Shown: positions 1 through 6,108, counted from the stretch's first letter. The stretch is 6,233 nucleotides of DNA from UMGS1933 sp051891435 (GCA_051891435.1 JBJFFE010000067.1:1-6233), one strand, 5' to 3'. Notes: a model not told the origin generated them from the letters alone. Translations and numbers: made by a program.

Positions 1-82
1 ACAAAAGTTCAATTCTTGTTCCTTTCGGATACTGCTTTCGCAATTCTACAGCCATTCGGTATTTTCTTTCATAATCGTTCAT
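1..82 (-). CDS. DUF4314-type small protein, N-terminal part only
   Basis: This gene starts with ATG at 82-80 and runs off the left edge, leaving 27 readable codons. The peptide contains VELRKQYPKGTRIELL, which matches from memory the start of DUF4314 proteins (usually about 70-80 residues, pattern 'LRKxYPKGTRIxLxxMxDP'). DUF4314 proteins have no established function that I know of, but they are frequent in conjugative and integrative elements of Firmicutes. A near-perfect Shine-Dalgarno site 8 nt upstream fixes the start. An internal ATG (codon 10) is possible but unnecessary. The gene lies only about 30 bases beyond the terminator of the large upstream gene, in the same direction, so it depends either on readthrough or on a promoter buried in the short AT-rich gap (TATATA at about 108-113). 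The family call rests on 27 residues, so it is good but not certain. Confidence 0.75.
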   Translation of the reverse strand, partial: MNDYERKYRMAVELRKQYPKGTRIELL

Positions 83-90
83 CGTAAAAC

Positions 91-99
91 ACCTCCTTT
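91..99 (-). promoter_or_regulatory. Ribosome binding site of the DUF4314-type gene
   Basis: On the minus strand this reads AAAGGAGGT, essentially the full anti-Shine-Dalgarno complement, with an 8-nt spacer to the ATG at 82-80. It decides the start codon of the truncated gene. Confidence 0.85.
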
Positions 100-114
100 C
101 TTAGTTTTATATAT

Positions 115-150
115 AAAAAAATAACCCACATTTCTGTGAGCTATTTTTTT
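115..150 (-). terminator. Rho-independent terminator of the large gene
   Basis: The minus-strand RNA forms a 16-bp stem closed by a GAAA tetraloop. The 5' arm is seven A's followed by UAGCUCACA, and the 3' arm is UGUGGGUUA followed by seven U's. Two pairs are G-U wobbles in the minus-strand RNA but would be A-C or C-A mismatches in a plus-strand RNA, so the structure belongs to minus-strand transcription. It begins 44 bases after the stop codon of the 1253-aa gene. The A-run/U-run symmetry could also give weak termination in the other direction, but no plus-strand gene needs it. Confidence 0.85.
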
Positions 151-194
151 GCAATATTAAGTTTTACACCTTTATAATATGGCCGAAGTGTATT

Positions 195-3100
195 TTAATA
201 ATAACCTTTCAACTCTCTGGCTCTTTCACATTGAGACTCACTTTTAAAGCTATCACCTATGGTATTTAAGATATAAGATGTTCGAGGATATGATATTCGC
301 AACTTTTCTGCATAATCATAATATTTTTTGGCTATCTTCTCCTCTTCATCTCCACCGGTAACAGCATGTACTCCTCTTTGATTAAATAAGCCAATTCTAA
401 AATTGTTTTCCAAGATTTCAGAAGAATTAAGTTCGAAAAATTCCCGAACATATTTATGTGGCCAAACTCCGTCTTCATCAATGGGTGAATATGAAAGAAT
501 TTTACCTATTTCTATATCGCAGGCTTTTTTATATTTTTTCTCTTCGGCTAATTTCCTTACTTCGGTTATCCAATTGTTGAAGTGTCCTTTGTCAATTTGA
601 TTTTCTTGTTGTCCAGGGAGTCGTTTTATTCTTCCTAATACTTCGAATGCATTGTTCACAATTGATTTGTTTATTTTCTGTATTGCGTTATTATCGTATT
701 CGTCATTTTTATAGTAGTATGAAATAATTTCTAAAAATAATGACGGCTCACTCAATAAGTTTTCTATTAGACATTTGGGTTCAAAATCCAAATCAAATTT
801 TTGTACATAAGCAAACTCCAATTGTGAAACCTGTAAGGTGTCTACATTCTTGTCATTATATAGTTTTTCAAATAATTTTTCCAATTCATAACTACTAATA
901 CTATTTAAACAAATACCATTGTTTTCTGAATTAGGATGATATGATAATCCTTTATGTAATGCTTCTAAAATCAATTCAGAATTACCAAAGTCTTCAAAAT
1001 ACAATTGCCTCATAACAGAATAAGGTCTATTAACCTGTAAAAGCTTTATCATACAATCTTGTGCGAATTCCTTTTCTTCAGGCAATATCCACGCATCAAC
1101 ATTCTCCCAGTAAGCAATTTGCTGTTCTTTGGACATTTTATCTATCAATTCTATTACATCAGGTTTAATTGGAAGCTGGTTAATTATAAATTGTACGTCT
1201 TCACTTCCATTTTCTAATAGTGGATGGAAAAACGTTATACCCTTTATGTAATACATTGAATTGACCAACATTTCAATAAATCTTGGTATTTCATTATGTG
1301 CTGTTTTAATGAAATCAATAGTAATATTATCAACATATTTTGAACTTGTTAAAGAGTTTGCTAACAGACTAATATCTGAAACCTGGGGTACAATCTGGTA
1401 TAATGAACCAAATCCAAATTCATCAAGAGTTTTTTCTAAAGCTTCAACACGTTCTTTTTGCAATTCATTTTTCTCTTTTTCATAATCGTAGTTTCCTTTA
1501 TCAAACACACAAGGATTCAAACCATAAAAATCATATGAATAAAAGGCAACATATTTCAAAGGAGAGTTCGGAAGCAACAAATTATACAATTGTTCCAGCT
1601 TATTTAAAGTTTTTTCAGGTAAACTCCAATCTGCATTTGCAAATTTCTTGTGTCGACTTATTTTGCAAATCAAATCTTTACAAAGCTTCAGCTTGTCCTC
1701 GTCTGGAATACTCACTATTAAATCATTTTTATCAACTTTCAGAGTTTCAAATGCTTTGTCGAATATCGGAAAATATTTGATTATTATTTTCCAGTCATCA
1801 TAACACGCAGTAAGCGTTTTTACAAAATGTTCCGCTATTATTTCTATTGAATTATAGTAATCTTTTTTTGTAACCTCAATTTTTTTCTTTTCTATATATC
1901 TCCATTGAAACTCCGAAAGATTACCTACTATTCCTGAGCCTGAAGGGAATAAAGTGTTTATTAGGTTTCTTCCTGTAAAATAATATTCTTCGATTATCTT
2001 ATTTAATAATATAATCCTATCTTCTGAAGATAAAGCACCTTGAGGATACCATAAACAAAAGAATTTATATAATGAGTCTATTGGCGAATTTGTCATTTTA
2101 TAATTAAACTTTTTTTCTGCAATTCTTACCAGTGAATATACAGACCTTACACAGTATTGTTCAAGCCACATAAGTTTTTCTAATGCCCATAAAATACTTG
2201 TGTAATAGGTTCTACCAAAAAAAGAACTGTCTAAATTCTCAAACAGACACCAAAACGCACTTGCTTCATCTTTGATATTTTTTTCAATAACACTTGCTAT
2301 TACATCAGGTGTTGCTTCAACAAAATCAGGTATGTACTCACAAATTGTAAACCAATCTTGTCTTGAGTTGAGTTTATCAAAAATTTCAGTAACTAAAGCA
2401 TTACATTCGTTAACACTGTTTGAACAAAATCCAGATGTTTTATCATCTTCTCCGAATTCAACAATTTTTGTCATTGATAATATCAAGCCTTTTTTAAAAC
2501 GACTTGAAAATCTTGGCCGCTTATCATATAAAGAAGCAAAGGGCTGTTTTTCCTCGGGTAATTCATATACTGGATCTTTTGCCGAGAAAACCATTTTTAT
2601 ACACTCTTTATATCTTTTAAAATTATCACCTGTAATGAATTGCAATAAAATGTCCCATAATTCATTTACAGATATACATGCAAATGAATTATCCAAATTG
2701 AAAATTGGTGCATTATCTCCAACAGTAAAATTTTGTATAGATTCAATATATTCATCAAAACTCTTCCCGGATAATAATTCTATTGCTTCTTTATCGCCAT
2801 TATAGTTACTATCCCAAGCATTAGCCAATAATGCCGGAACTAAAAATTTAACATCGTTTTGCTGAAACCAATAAGGTATCTTTAAATTAACATCACTTGT
2901 TAGTTTTTGTAAAAGGGGAGAAAATCTGCATTTAACATCAGAAGTCATTTTATCAGCTTCATTAGCGTTATATCCAATGCTTTCTAAACTAGCACTGAAA
3001 TCACGACGCCTTCTGCTTGAAAGGTGGCATCTTGCAGAATTTTTATATAATAGATCAATAGGTCCGTTTTTTTCAGTAGGAATTATTATTGTTCCTTGAA

Positions 3101-3956
3101 TATTGATTTGATCTTTTTCATTTTTAAAAGCGGGAATAATTATAGAATCATTAAAATTCTGACAGGCATTATTTAAAGCTTCAGAAGATAATGCGACTAT
3201 TATTTTAGATAAAAGCTGTTTGTGTTTTATATCTTGATTCTCTAAAAGTTCTGCAGCAATAGTAAGTATTCCTTCTATTTTTGACTCGGTAGATAGAATA
3301 ATAAGTTTTTCATTTTTCTCTATCAAATTAATTATTTCTTCTGTTATAAGTTTTTCTCTTCCCTTACGAAAGAATTCAGCCGTTAACTGTGGCTTTGTTT
3401 TACTAACAATACTATCCCAATAAGTTCCCAAATCCACCAAATCATAAACATCTTTACCTATAATTTTAGAAAACCATACGGAGACAGAAGGGCATTGATC
3501 CAACCACATTTCAAGATTATTTGCATCCATGATGCGTACATTTTTCCATATTCCTTCTTTTTGTTTTTGTAAAGTGAATTCTGCAATACCTTCTCTATGG
3601 TTCCATATCCTACTTGTTACAAAACAAAATGTTGTTTGCTTTGGATCTACACCATTAGGATTTTCGGATCTTTTGTTATAGTCTTCGTTAAACTTTTCTT
3701 TTATATTTTTATCAGTACCACACTCCCATACAGACATACCATCTGGATAAAAAGGATTGTTGTCAGTGGTTTTTATATATCCATCATATCCGTTATATTG
3801 TACAGCATTCTCAAACGGAAAATGGTGATCTTCAATATTATTTGAAGAAGCCAAAATTAGTTTCCATAACAACTTTGGCAAAAGTTCCTGAGCCCTACGA
3901 GGATTCATGTTTGTCCAATTTTCAATATCGCTTGCTTTAATAGATAAAATATTCAT
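195..3956 (-). CDS. Large protein with nuclease-like N-terminus, degenerate STAND/RecA-like middle and helical repeats; candidate antiphage effector
   Basis: This gene encodes 1253 residues. Residues 20-165 look like a PD-(D/E)XK nuclease: GYDG (56-59), PDGMSVWECG (71-80), a basic helix FNEDYNKR (89-96), then TTFCFVTSRIW and a DANNLEMWL segment (144-152). Residues about 200-360 have the strand/loop rhythm of a P-loop NTPase (KLIILSTESKIEG, KIIVALSSEA, SIIIPAF), but no GxxxxGK[ST] is present. The SRRRRDF stretch and the segment up to IPYW recall the post-ATPase part of STAND proteins. Residues from about 370 to the end are mostly helical, with recurrent blocks such as VNRPYSVMRQLY and a conserved-looking tail (GGDEEEKIAKKYYDYAEKL, then YPRTSYIL). 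These motifs match from memory a widespread family usually called hypothetical. The expected role is DNA cleavage triggered by sensing through the repeats; this is inferred from architecture, not shown. The start is fixed by AAGGAAG 7 nt upstream. The gene is monocistronic and looks intact. A housekeeping nuclease or a catalytically dead sensor are alternatives. Confidence 0.8.
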   Translation of the reverse strand: MNILSIKASDIENWTNMNPRRAQELLPKLLWKLILASSNNIEDHHFPFENAVQYNGYDGYIKTTDNNPFYPDGMSVWECGTDKNIKEKFNEDYNKRSENPNGVDPKQTTFCFVTSRIWNHREGIAEFTLQKQKEGIWKNVRIMDANNLEMWLDQCPSVSVWFSKIIGKDVYDLVDLGTYWDSIVSKTKPQLTAEFFRKGREKLITEEIINLIEKNEKLIILSTESKIEGILTIAAELLENQDIKHKQLLSKIIVALSSEALNNACQNFNDSIIIPAFKNEKDQINIQGTIIIPTEKNGPIDLLYKNSARCHLSSRRRRDFSASLESIGYNANEADKMTSDVKCRFSPLLQKLTSDVNLKIPYWFQQNDVKFLVPALLANAWDSNYNGDKEAIELLSGKSFDEYIESIQNFTVGDNAPIFNLDNSFACISVNELWDILLQFITGDNFKRYKECIKMVFSAKDPVYELPEEKQPFASLYDKRPRFSSRFKKGLILSMTKIVEFGEDDKTSGFCSNSVNECNALVTEIFDKLNSRQDWFTICEYIPDFVEATPDVIASVIEKNIKDEASAFWCLFENLDSSFFGRTYYTSILWALEKLMWLEQYCVRSVYSLVRIAEKKFNYKMTNSPIDSLYKFFCLWYPQGALSSEDRIILLNKIIEEYYFTGRNLINTLFPSGSGIVGNLSEFQWRYIEKKKIEVTKKDYYNSIEIIAEHFVKTLTACYDDWKIIIKYFPIFDKAFETLKVDKNDLIVSIPDEDKLKLCKDLICKISRHKKFANADWSLPEKTLNKLEQLYNLLLPNSPLKYVAFYSYDFYGLNPCVFDKGNYDYEKEKNELQKERVEALEKTLDEFGFGSLYQIVPQVSDISLLANSLTSSKYVDNITIDFIKTAHNEIPRFIEMLVNSMYYIKGITFFHPLLENGSEDVQFIINQLPIKPDVIELIDKMSKEQQIAYWENVDAWILPEEKEFAQDCMIKLLQVNRPYSVMRQLYFEDFGNSELILEALHKGLSYHPNSENNGICLNSISSYELEKLFEKLYNDKNVDTLQVSQLEFAYVQKFDLDFEPKCLIENLLSEPSLFLEIISYYYKNDEYDNNAIQKINKSIVNNAFEVLGRIKRLPGQQENQIDKGHFNNWITEVRKLAEEKKYKKACDIEIGKILSYSPIDEDGVWPHKYVREFFELNSSEILENNFRIGLFNQRGVHAVTGGDEEEKIAKKYYDYAEKLRISYPRTSYILNTIGDSFKSESQCERARELKGYY

Positions 3957-3963
3957 ATTTATA

Positions 3964-3970
3964 CTTCCTT
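3964..3970 (-). promoter_or_regulatory. Ribosome binding site of the large gene
   Basis: The minus strand reads AAGGAAG, one mismatch from AAGGAGG, 7 nt before the ATG at 3956-3954. It supports that start over the next in-frame Met (residue 17), which has no comparable site. Confidence 0.75.
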
Positions 3971-3998
3971 AAGTTGTTTTTTATATTCATTGTATTGT

Positions 3999-4026
3999 AT
4001 GATATGATAATTGATACCAATATCAA
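3999..4026 (-). promoter_or_regulatory. Candidate proximal promoter of the large gene
   Basis: The minus strand has TTGATA (4026-4021), a 16-nt spacer and TATCAT (4004-3999). The start would lie about 35 nt before the ATG, giving a compact leader containing the ribosome binding site. Both boxes deviate from consensus, and AT-rich DNA makes chance matches common. Its -35 box sits inside a perfect palindrome, listed separately. Confidence 0.4.
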
Positions 4027-4028
4027 TT
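4009..4028. promoter_or_regulatory. 20-bp palindrome, possible operator of the large gene
   Basis: AATTGATA and TATCAATT form perfect 8-bp arms around a CCAA spacer. It covers the -35 box of the proximal candidate promoter and lies within the leader that would be made from the distal one. A dimeric repressor binding here could block either. No regulator gene is visible in the window. It could also be a chance dyad in AT-rich DNA. Confidence 0.45.
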
Positions 4029-4094
4029 TTGACATAATTATATACTCCAAAATAGGAATACAAAGTTTTGGAAAAGAATATAATATATTTTAGA

Positions 4095-4123
4095 AATATA
4101 ATCACTCTTATTGAGCATGACAA
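4095..4123 (-). promoter_or_regulatory. Candidate distal (main) promoter of the large gene
   Basis: The minus strand has TTGTCA (4123-4118), an exact 17-nt spacer and TATATT (4100-4095), one mismatch from sigma-A consensus in each box. Transcription would begin near 4088 and give a leader of about 130 nt holding the palindrome at 4009-4028. This is the better of the two candidates for the gene. It sits downstream of the terminator of the preceding unit, so the large gene is probably an independent transcription unit. Confidence 0.6.
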
Positions 4124-4180
4124 ATATTCAAATCCACCATAACGCTCCAAAACCATGCTTTATAGATATATTTTATTTTA

Positions 4181-4195
4181 AACTGATTTTCAGTT
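4181..4195. repeat. Inverted repeat AACTGA-ttt-TCAGTT
   Basis: Perfect 6-bp arms with a 3-nt spacer, extendable outward by TTT/AAA after one mismatch. It lies between the terminator at 4237-4286 and the distal promoter, about 60 bases upstream of the -35 box. It could be a regulator site or a remnant; nothing decides between these. Confidence 0.35.
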
Positions 4196-4200
4196 AAAAC

Positions 4201-4217
4201 ATTGTATCTTGTACAAT
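4201..4217. repeat. Inverted repeat ATTGTA-tcttg-TACAAT
   Basis: Perfect 6-bp arms with a 5-nt spacer, only 5 bases from the neighbouring AACTGA dyad. The pairing of two dyads upstream of the large gene's promoter is suggestive of a regulatory region, but each is short enough to occur by chance. Confidence 0.3.
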
Positions 4218-4236
4218 ACTAAAAATATGTAATATA

Positions 4237-4286
4237 ATAGGAAAAAGAACGGCTCAACTTCACAGTTAAGCCATCCTTCTTCCTAT
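4237..4286 (-). terminator. Rho-independent terminator of the two-gene membrane-protein unit
   Basis: The minus-strand RNA forms a 22-bp stem with a 6-nt loop (UGUGAA). The core is GGCUUAAC paired with GUUGAGCC, extended by an A/G-rich 5' arm and a U-rich 3' arm (UUCUUUUU). Five pairs are G-U wobbles that would become A-C mismatches in plus-strand RNA, which fixes the orientation. It starts about 60 bases after the stop codon of the 176-aa gene and separates that unit from the large gene. Confidence 0.85.
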
Positions 4287-4344
4287 ACTTTGATATAATA
4301 CAGCTATTACGATATAAACATAATCAATCACATATTTTAATTTA

Positions 4345-4875
4345 CTAACTTATTTCATTGATAATATCAATACACTCTTGTTGTTTTGATTGTATTTTAT
4401 CACACCACTTGTCGACTGTATCCTTACTTGTAGAATTATATAATTCTATAAGTGAAGACGTATACAAGCTGTAATCAAACATATTATTTTTGAGTTCATT
4501 AATTTTTTTCCAATTGTTAAAACAATTATCATACAAAAAAATGCTCAAATCCTCATATAATAATCTAATTTGATTGTTGTGATTTTTTAATTTTTCGAGC
4601 GAAAACTGATTGCCACTAAAAGAAACTTTGCCAAATTCTAGATATATTGAAAATATAATCTCATTTTTCTTATTTCTCACCTTTTTCTGTTCAAAAAACA
4701 AAACTACAATCCCTGTAGGCACTGCAAAAACACATCCAGTGAATATTGCAATTATTGTTTCTTTTAAAAGTGAACAAAAGTCTTTGTAATATTCAAAAAC
4801 AAAAAGCAATAACAAAAACGAAATTACCAAAGACCCTACTAATATAAAACTGACGACTCTATTGTATTTGCTCAT
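4345..4875 (-). CDS. Two-pass membrane protein of unknown function, 176 aa
   Basis: I do not recognise the family. Residues about 7-30 (rich in V, I, L and F) and about 39-62 (ETIIAIFTGCVFAVPTGIVV plus a few residues) are hydrophobic and fit two membrane helices joined by a short loop containing Cys33 and Lys38. They are followed by a basic stretch (EQKKVRNKKNE, 62-72), which by the positive-inside rule places the remaining roughly 105 residues, mostly charged and Asn-rich helix-like sequence, in the cytoplasm. The ATG has no convincing ribosome site of its own. It lies one base after the stop of the upstream small ORF (TAAAATG), so translation is probably coupled to it. A terminator follows. 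The shape, two helices plus a cytoplasmic domain, would fit a membrane-acting effector, an immunity protein or an unrelated element protein; none is supported specifically. Confidence 0.75.
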   Translation of the reverse strand: MSKYNRVVSFILVGSLVISFLLLLFVFEYYKDFCSLLKETIIAIFTGCVFAVPTGIVVLFFEQKKVRNKKNEIIFSIYLEFGKVSFSGNQFSLEKLKNHNNQIRLLYEDLSIFLYDNCFNNWKKINELKNNMFDYSLYTSSLIELYNSTSKDTVDKWCDKIQSKQQECIDIINEIS

Positions 4876-4876
4876 T

Positions 4877-5080
4877 TTATCGTGGTTTTTTTCTAAACGT
4901 TTTAACGCTAGCCCAAACTACATTTTTACCTGTTATATCTGATATTTTCTTTCTGTCCTTTTTGTTCTTATCTTTTTCTATTATAATTATTTCTTTATTT
5001 TCAGGTATTTTACCAACCCTCTTCTTCAAAAACTAGTGGGAACCAACTGGATATTTTTCACCTTTAGCTAAATTTTTCAT
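4877..5080 (-). pseudogene. Small lysine-rich ORF interrupted by an amber stop at codon 16
   Basis: ATG at 5080-5078 opens a 67-codon frame ending in TAA at 4879-4877, with an in-frame TAG at 5035-5033. The first part reads MKNLAKGEKYPVGSH. After the TAG it continues FLKKRVGKIPENKEIIII, then a run of Lys/Asp/Arg, ISDITGKN, and VVWASVKTFRKKPR. Evidence that this was one gene: a good Shine-Dalgarno site 8 nt upstream, a strong promoter further up, protein-like sequence on both sides of the TAG, and a stop codon one base before the next ATG. TAG differs by one base from TGG (Trp), TAT/TAC (Tyr), CAG and AAG. It may be a recent nonsense mutation, a sequencing error, or a truly short 15-codon leader peptide that feeds ribosomes toward the next gene. 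Its loss may lower expression of the coupled membrane protein. I do not recognise the product. Confidence 0.6.
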
Positions 5081-5088
5081 TTATACAA

Positions 5089-5097
5089 TCTCCCTCT
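5089..5097 (-). promoter_or_regulatory. Ribosome binding site of the small interrupted ORF
   Basis: The minus strand reads AGAGGGAGA, with GGGAGA ending 8 nt before the ATG at 5080. It is the only clear ribosome site in the two-gene unit and therefore argues that the small ORF was translated. Confidence 0.65.
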
Positions 5098-5106
5098 ATC
5101 TGTAAA

Positions 5107-5131
5107 AGAAATTCTGTAGAATAGAATTTCT
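5107..5131. repeat. 9-bp inverted repeat in the leader of the membrane-protein unit
   Basis: AGAAATTCT and AGAATTTCT are perfect complementary arms with a 7-nt spacer, and a further copy of GAAATTC lies at 5134-5140. In the minus-strand transcript it would form a hairpin about 10 bases upstream of the ribosome binding site. It could stabilise the leader, modulate translation or be a protein-binding dyad. Confidence 0.5.
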
Positions 5132-5142
5132 ATGAAATTCAC

Positions 5143-5172
5143 TAATGCATCGGTTTGTATTAATACATCGGT
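5143..5172. promoter_or_regulatory. Tandem operator-like repeats at the transcription start
   Basis: On the minus strand ACCGATGTATTA (5172-5161) and ACCGATGCATTA (5154-5143) are direct repeats with an 18-nt period, differing at one of 12 positions. A perfect 12-bp palindrome, TGTATTAATACA, lies at 5156-5167 between and across them. The array begins about 9 bases downstream of the -10 box, so it covers the expected transcription start. A protein bound here would block initiation or early elongation. The regulator is unknown. Confidence 0.6.
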
Positions 5173-5180
5173 CGTATTTA

Positions 5181-5209
5181 ATTTTACATATTTTGAGGGT
5201 TATTGTCAA
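5181..5209 (-). promoter_or_regulatory. Near-consensus sigma-A promoter of the membrane-protein unit
   Basis: The minus strand has a perfect TTGACA (5209-5204), an exact 17-nt spacer and TAAAAT (5186-5181), with TG directly before the -10 box. Transcription should start near 5174, giving a leader of about 95 nt before the ATG at 5080. This is the strongest promoter in the window, and it reads away from the right-hand attachment site. Confidence 0.8.
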
Positions 5210-5298
5210 GTATTTCCTGCTATTATACTCAACAAACTTCGTAATTCTTTTTTCATTTTTTATATTATTTTAACAAAATATACTATTCAATATTTTTA

Positions 5299-5348
5299 TT
5301 TTTGATTTGAACGAAATATTAATATAATTTATTAACTCAAATCAAAAA
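5299..5348. repeat. 12-bp perfect inverted repeat with a 26-nt AT-only-like loop
   Basis: TTTTTGATTTGA (5299-5310) is the exact complement of TCAAATCAAAAA (5337-5348). The loop is almost entirely A and T. There is no U-run after either arm in either direction, so it is not a typical terminator. It lies about 90 bases upstream of the membrane-unit promoter. Possible roles are a binding site for a regulator or a recombination or transfer protein; AT-richness raises the chance of accident. Confidence 0.45.
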
Positions 5349-6058
5349 AATAGCATATATATTTCAGTACCTGTTTTTCATAATTAAAAATGTTTCTTAT
5401 ATTAGATCTTATCCATTCAAACTATACATCATTATAAATCATCCATTGATGTTTTATATCTAAAAAACTTGCTTAGTAATAAAAATCAACTGAAATATTG
5501 CATTTTCAAGAATCATTGTTTCGTTATGTAATGTATTAATAAAAAATCACCCAGTATATACAGATGATCAAGAGACCATTAATATGAATAGTAACGAATC
5601 TAAATCAAAAAGCTTATAATAATATAGCAATCAAAATGAATCTTAAGAAATTTTACAATATATCTTGCAGATAAATATGAACATGTTGTGCTAATCGAAT
5701 ATTATCTAAACATCTTGCAATCTATGTATTAGTAATGTGTTATATCAAACACTATAAAATTTCCTTTTTCTGGAAATAACATTTTCTGGCTACTATACTT
5801 AAGGATGCAAATACAGATATAGATATATCCTGTAAAAATTTGAGTCACTTTATATAGTGTACATAGTATTATTGAAAATGGATACCTATATCTAATACAA
5901 TCCAAAGGATTACATGCCACATCCTAATTTAATAACTTTAATTATCATAAAGGTAATTCAAATACAATAAAATGTCAGCCATTTGGATTTTGCAAAAAAA
6001 TTTAGACAGCAAAATTTATTTATAAAAAATATTAAGTTTGAAATGAAATAAGTATTTG

Positions 6059-6072
6059 ACTAATTTATTAGT
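6059..6072. repeat. Short palindrome ACTAAT-tt-ATTAGT
   Basis: Perfect 6-bp arms with a 2-nt spacer, about 140 bases from the tRNA fragment and 20 bases from the GACCAC repeats. It is noted because of its position near the attachment site; by itself it is weak. Confidence 0.3.
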
Positions 6073-6091
6073 TTTTATCAAAATTGCTTAT

Positions 6092-6108
6092 GACCACTAA
6101 ACGACCAC
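6092..6108. repeat. GACCAC direct repeat, 11-bp period, near the attachment site
   Basis: GACCAC occurs at 6092-6097 and again at 6103-6108, one helical turn apart, and stands out as a GC-rich island in AT-rich DNA. It lies about 105 bases inside the element end. Short direct repeats at this distance are typical of arm-type sites for tyrosine integrases or of excisionase sites. That assignment is inference from position only. Confidence 0.4.

Noticed and set aside
2272..2805. Long plus-strand frame inside the large gene
   Set aside because: It is antisense to a clearly coding region, lacks a ribosome site and is a shadow of the real frame.
3959..4156. 65-codon minus-strand frame ending two bases before the large gene
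   Set aside because: It has no ribosome site, starts upstream of the better promoter of the large gene, and its composition looks like translated AT-rich spacer.
4229..4257. Possible minus-strand promoter TTGAGC-17-TATTAC
   Set aside because: It lies wholly inside or against the 22-bp terminator stem and both boxes are poor; better promoters exist closer to the large gene.
5495..5618. Plus-strand open stretch whose end reads HPVYTDDQETINMNS
   Set aside because: It has no start codon or ribosome site, is only about 40 codons long, and is preceded by a stop; it could be a relic of a gene but cannot be supported.
5663..5719. ATCTTGCA occurring twice about 49 bases apart
   Set aside because: Eight bases in 1 kb of biased sequence is not enough to call a repeat, and there is no flanking similarity.
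5759..5777. ATTTCC/GGAAAT inverted repeat considered as a terminator
   Set aside because: It has only 6-bp arms, no U-tract on either strand and no gene ending nearby.
5729..5920. 63-codon minus-strand frame
   Set aside because: It has no ribosome binding site or promoter, an odd Cys/Ile/Tyr-rich composition and no recognisable motif; it is most likely chance.
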